From Epilithonimonas mollis (lineage in GTDB: Bacteria > Bacteroidota > Bacteroidia > Flavobacteriales > Weeksellaceae), in NCBI RefSeq assembly GCF_900142325.1, contig NZ_FRAM01000002.1, positions 62,001-126,000 of the forward strand: 64,000 nt of DNA, given 5' to 3'. The position numbers were made by a program, and so were the translations under genes. Numbering within the stretch: the first letter of the stretch is position 1; every line of letters begins with the position of its first letter. Below the pieces are notes generated by a model. It saw nothing but the letters and a program-made list of their open reading frames with translations. It was not told the origin of the DNA and made no database searches. Positions 62,396 through 64,000 of this stretch are shown here, piece by piece.

Positions 62396-63190
62396 ATGAA
62401 GACATCAGTATTTTTTTCCTTATTCTTAGTGTTACTTTCAATTTTTTCTAAAGCTCAGATGGATGACAAATTCTATCAGCCAAAAAAAGAAATGAAATCT
62501 CTGGAATTCAAAAACATCGAAAATGTTAGCCTGCCTGTAGGAAGTGATACCATTACAGCAGTTGTTTTGAAACCGGAATCGAAATCCATCAAAAAGACAA
62601 TCATATTTTTTCATGGTGCAGGCGGGAATATATCAACCTATCAATTCATGACAAAACCTTTGGTTGAAAATGGTTTTCAAGTTGTGATGATCGATGTCAG
62701 AGGATATGGAAAATCCACTGGAAAACCGACACACCTGAATGTTGCAGAAGACGGACAGAAAATGTTTGATTATCTGCTGACAAGAAAAGACATTAGCAAT
62801 ACCAAAATTTATCTTTACGGCGCTTCATTAGGTTCTCAGGTTGCAACGCACCTGGCCAAAGATAATATGGCAAAAATTTCAGGACTTATTTTAGACGGAG
62901 GGATGTCATCTTTTACAGATATCGCCATCCATTTCAAGCCGGAAATGAAAGAGATTATCGAAAAATATGTGGTTTCTCCATACTCTGCCAAAGAAGATGT
63001 CAAAGCTTTGAAGGGCCTTCCAAAGTTGTTTATCTACAGCAAAAGCGATTCTACAGTTCCTTTCGATCAAGGAATGACCATCTATGACAATGCGCCGGAT
63101 CCAAAACAATTTTTGGAATTTAAAACAGAACACCTGGAGGCTATGGTCTCTGATAAGGACAATGTCCTGAAAGCTATTGAAAAATTGTAA
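62396..63190 (+). CDS. Secreted alpha/beta hydrolase
   Basis: The product has 264 residues. A signal peptide ends near IFSKAQ-MDDKF. The alpha/beta hydrolase core shows the oxyanion segment IIFFHGAGGNISTYQF, nucleophile Ser in YLYGASLGSQVATHL near residue 143, Asp in FIYSKSDSTVPFDQ and His in KTEHLEAM. The triad is complete, so it should be an active esterase, lipase or peptidase in the periplasm or outside; the substrate is not evident. It is a single-gene unit with direct repeats upstream and a strong terminator. Confidence 0.9.
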   Translation: MKTSVFFSLFLVLLSIFSKAQMDDKFYQPKKEMKSLEFKNIENVSLPVGSDTITAVVLKPESKSIKKTIIFFHGAGGNISTYQFMTKPLVENGFQVVMIDVRGYGKSTGKPTHLNVAEDGQKMFDYLLTRKDISNTKIYLYGASLGSQVATHLAKDNMAKISGLILDGGMSSFTDIAIHFKPEMKEIIEKYVVSPYSAKEDVKALKGLPKLFIYSKSDSTVPFDQGMTIYDNAPDPKQFLEFKTEHLEAMVSDKDNVLKAIEKL

Positions 63191-63222
63191 AAAGAAGGGA
63201 AGACATATGTCTTCCCTTCTTT
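63191..63222. terminator. Bidirectional terminator between hydrolase and DoxX genes
   Basis: AAAGAAGGGAAGACAT (63191-63206) is followed directly by its perfect reverse complement (63207-63222), a 16-pair stem serving both converging genes. Confidence 0.92.
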
Positions 63223-63224
63223 AT

Positions 63225-63602
63225 TTAACTCACCAAAGCCTTATACTTTTCCCGGTTATCAAATAATACCCAAAGATTGATCAGCAAAAGGACGACAGCG
63301 ATTACACACCCTTCATTTGTGGGGAATAAAGTAAAATTATGAAGCACAATCCCGACCATTACAGGCAAAATAAAAATGGCGCCAAGAGCTCTTGTTTTCG
63401 GGAAAATAAAAAGAAGCCCGCCAATTACTTCAACTGTACCAACCAATGGCATCAGCCAGGTGATTTCTCCGAAAGCAGATAATAGTTTCAGCTGTTCGGG
63501 TTTCATCTCTGGCATCCGCATATAATGCAGAAACTTGTCCAGTCCTGCATTGATAAACATCAAGCCAAACAAAACACAAAGAATAAGTTTTACAATTTTC
63601 AT
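63225..63602 (-). CDS. DoxX family membrane protein
   Basis: The product has 125 residues with four membrane segments: ILCVLFGLMFINAGLDKFLH, the region after ITWLMPLVGTVEVIGGLLFI, AIFILPVMVGIVLHNFTLF and VIAVVLLLINLWVLF. The pattern FGLMFINAGLDKF and the Gly-rich second helix are typical of DoxX proteins. Members have been linked to thiosulphate-quinone oxidoreductase and to oxidative stress, but no specific role can be given here. Confidence 0.85.
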   Translation of the reverse strand: MKIVKLILCVLFGLMFINAGLDKFLHYMRMPEMKPEQLKLLSAFGEITWLMPLVGTVEVIGGLLFIFPKTRALGAIFILPVMVGIVLHNFTLFPTNEGCVIAVVLLLINLWVLFDNREKYKALVS

Positions 63603-63625
63603 TTCATATAGTTTTAAAATTAGTC

Positions 63626-64000
63626 TTAATTCAAATCCGATTTCTTGATCAGTTTTTTGATGACTTTCCCAAATTTCCCTTCAAATGAAATTAAAAGAAC
63701 GCCGCTCCATTTGGGATTAAGATCTAGTGTAATAGCTCCGTTACCTGCAACATTCTTTTGTTCAGAGAGCTTTTGTCCAAGAATATTATGAATGGAAATG
63801 TTGACATCTCCGGAAATGTTTTTCAGATTAAAATAAACCTTATTGCTTGCAGGATTCGGGAATGGGCCTTCAATGCTTTTGCTGCCTGTGTCTTCAACGG
63901 ATAATAGATGGGCGTCGAAACTCCAGTAGCCGTCCGGTGCAACAATCGGTCTGGTGATCATTTTCCCCGACTTGGCTTTAGCCCAGATGTAATATTCAAT
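63626..64000 (-). CDS. C-terminal part of a T9SS-secreted protein (cut by window edge)
   Basis: The frame is open to the window edge; the ATG at 63961 is internal because the preceding codons (IEYYIWAKAKSGKMITRPIV) continue the same domain. About 45 residues of an immunoglobulin-like or enzyme C-terminal region are visible, then a T9SS type A sorting domain (GPFPNPASNKVYFNLKN to KVIKKLIKKSDLN). The main domain lies outside the window, so the function cannot be given. Confidence 0.8.
   Translation of the reverse strand: MEYYIWAKAKSGKMITRPIVAPDGYWSFDAHLLSVEDTGSKSIEGPFPNPASNKVYFNLKNISGDVNISIHNILGQKLSEQKNVAGNGAITLDLNPKWSGVLLISFEGKFGKVIKKLIKKSDLN

Noticed and set aside
1-64000. CRISPR arrays, rRNA and tRNA genes, insertion sequences
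   Set aside because: No regularly spaced repeats of CRISPR type, no rRNA or tRNA sequence and no transposase gene were recognised on either strand.

Overview
The window suggests a member of the Bacteroidota, class Flavobacteriia, probably close to Chryseobacterium or Epilithonimonas. The signs are a MurF-alanine racemase fusion, type IX secretion (T9SS) C-terminal tails, TAnnTTTG-type -7 promoter boxes, few Shine-Dalgarno sequences, and families typical of the phylum (DUF4296, DUF1896, DUF3945, RteC, MobC). The genus is inference; no rRNA or tRNA gene was seen.

Bases 1 to about 30,100 are the right-hand part of an integrative conjugative element (ICE) of the CTnDOT type. From the left it holds a KAS III (FabH-like) gene cut by the window edge and the coupling protein gene mobC. 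A long plus-strand cargo block follows: a GNAT acetyltransferase; an RND efflux system whose inner-membrane pump and TolC-like outer-membrane factor are one 1487-residue polypeptide; a lipoprotein; a DUF2147 protein; a LytS/LytTR two-component pair; a PagL-like lipid A deacylase; a frameshifted Omp85-type barrel; an RteC paralogue; an AraC regulator; and a VOC protein. The minus-strand excision and processing module comes next. Read leftward it is rteC, two small helix-turn-helix (Xis2c/Xis2d-like) genes, a DUF3945 gene, topoisomerase III (Exc-like), an ORF6N gene, then DUF1896 and a giant methylase-helicase. A small histone H1-like gene lies between on the plus strand. The integrase, the other mob and tra genes and the left end lie outside the window.

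The most unusual signal is a set of 10-bp-phased GCC(A) repeats, in the same orientation relative to the gene, upstream of four ICE transcription units (mobC, DUF1896-helicase, DUF3945-topoisomerase and the xis pair). In three of them the last repeat ends exactly 29 bp before a -7-like box. This looks like an operator for one ICE-wide activator that links mobilisation and excision.

Bases from about 30,300 to 64,000 are core chromosome: pgk, a methyltransferase, mnmG flanked by two parS-type palindromes, ybeY, a patatin-Omp85 protein, murF-alr, a toxin-antitoxin pair whose toxin is frameshifted, tdk, an acidic protein, rsmI, a MntA/HepT pair, fabG, a TPR-HTH regulator with a shortened neighbour, two T9SS cargo proteins, a DUF1835 gene, guaC, two glycosyltransferases, a DUF4296 lipoprotein, tgt, an LptF/G permease, birA, rsfS, ftsH, a LUD protein, cdsA, psd, a secreted hydrolase, DoxX and a truncated T9SS protein. 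The parS pair suggests the region is near the replication origin. Clear hairpin terminators separate most units.
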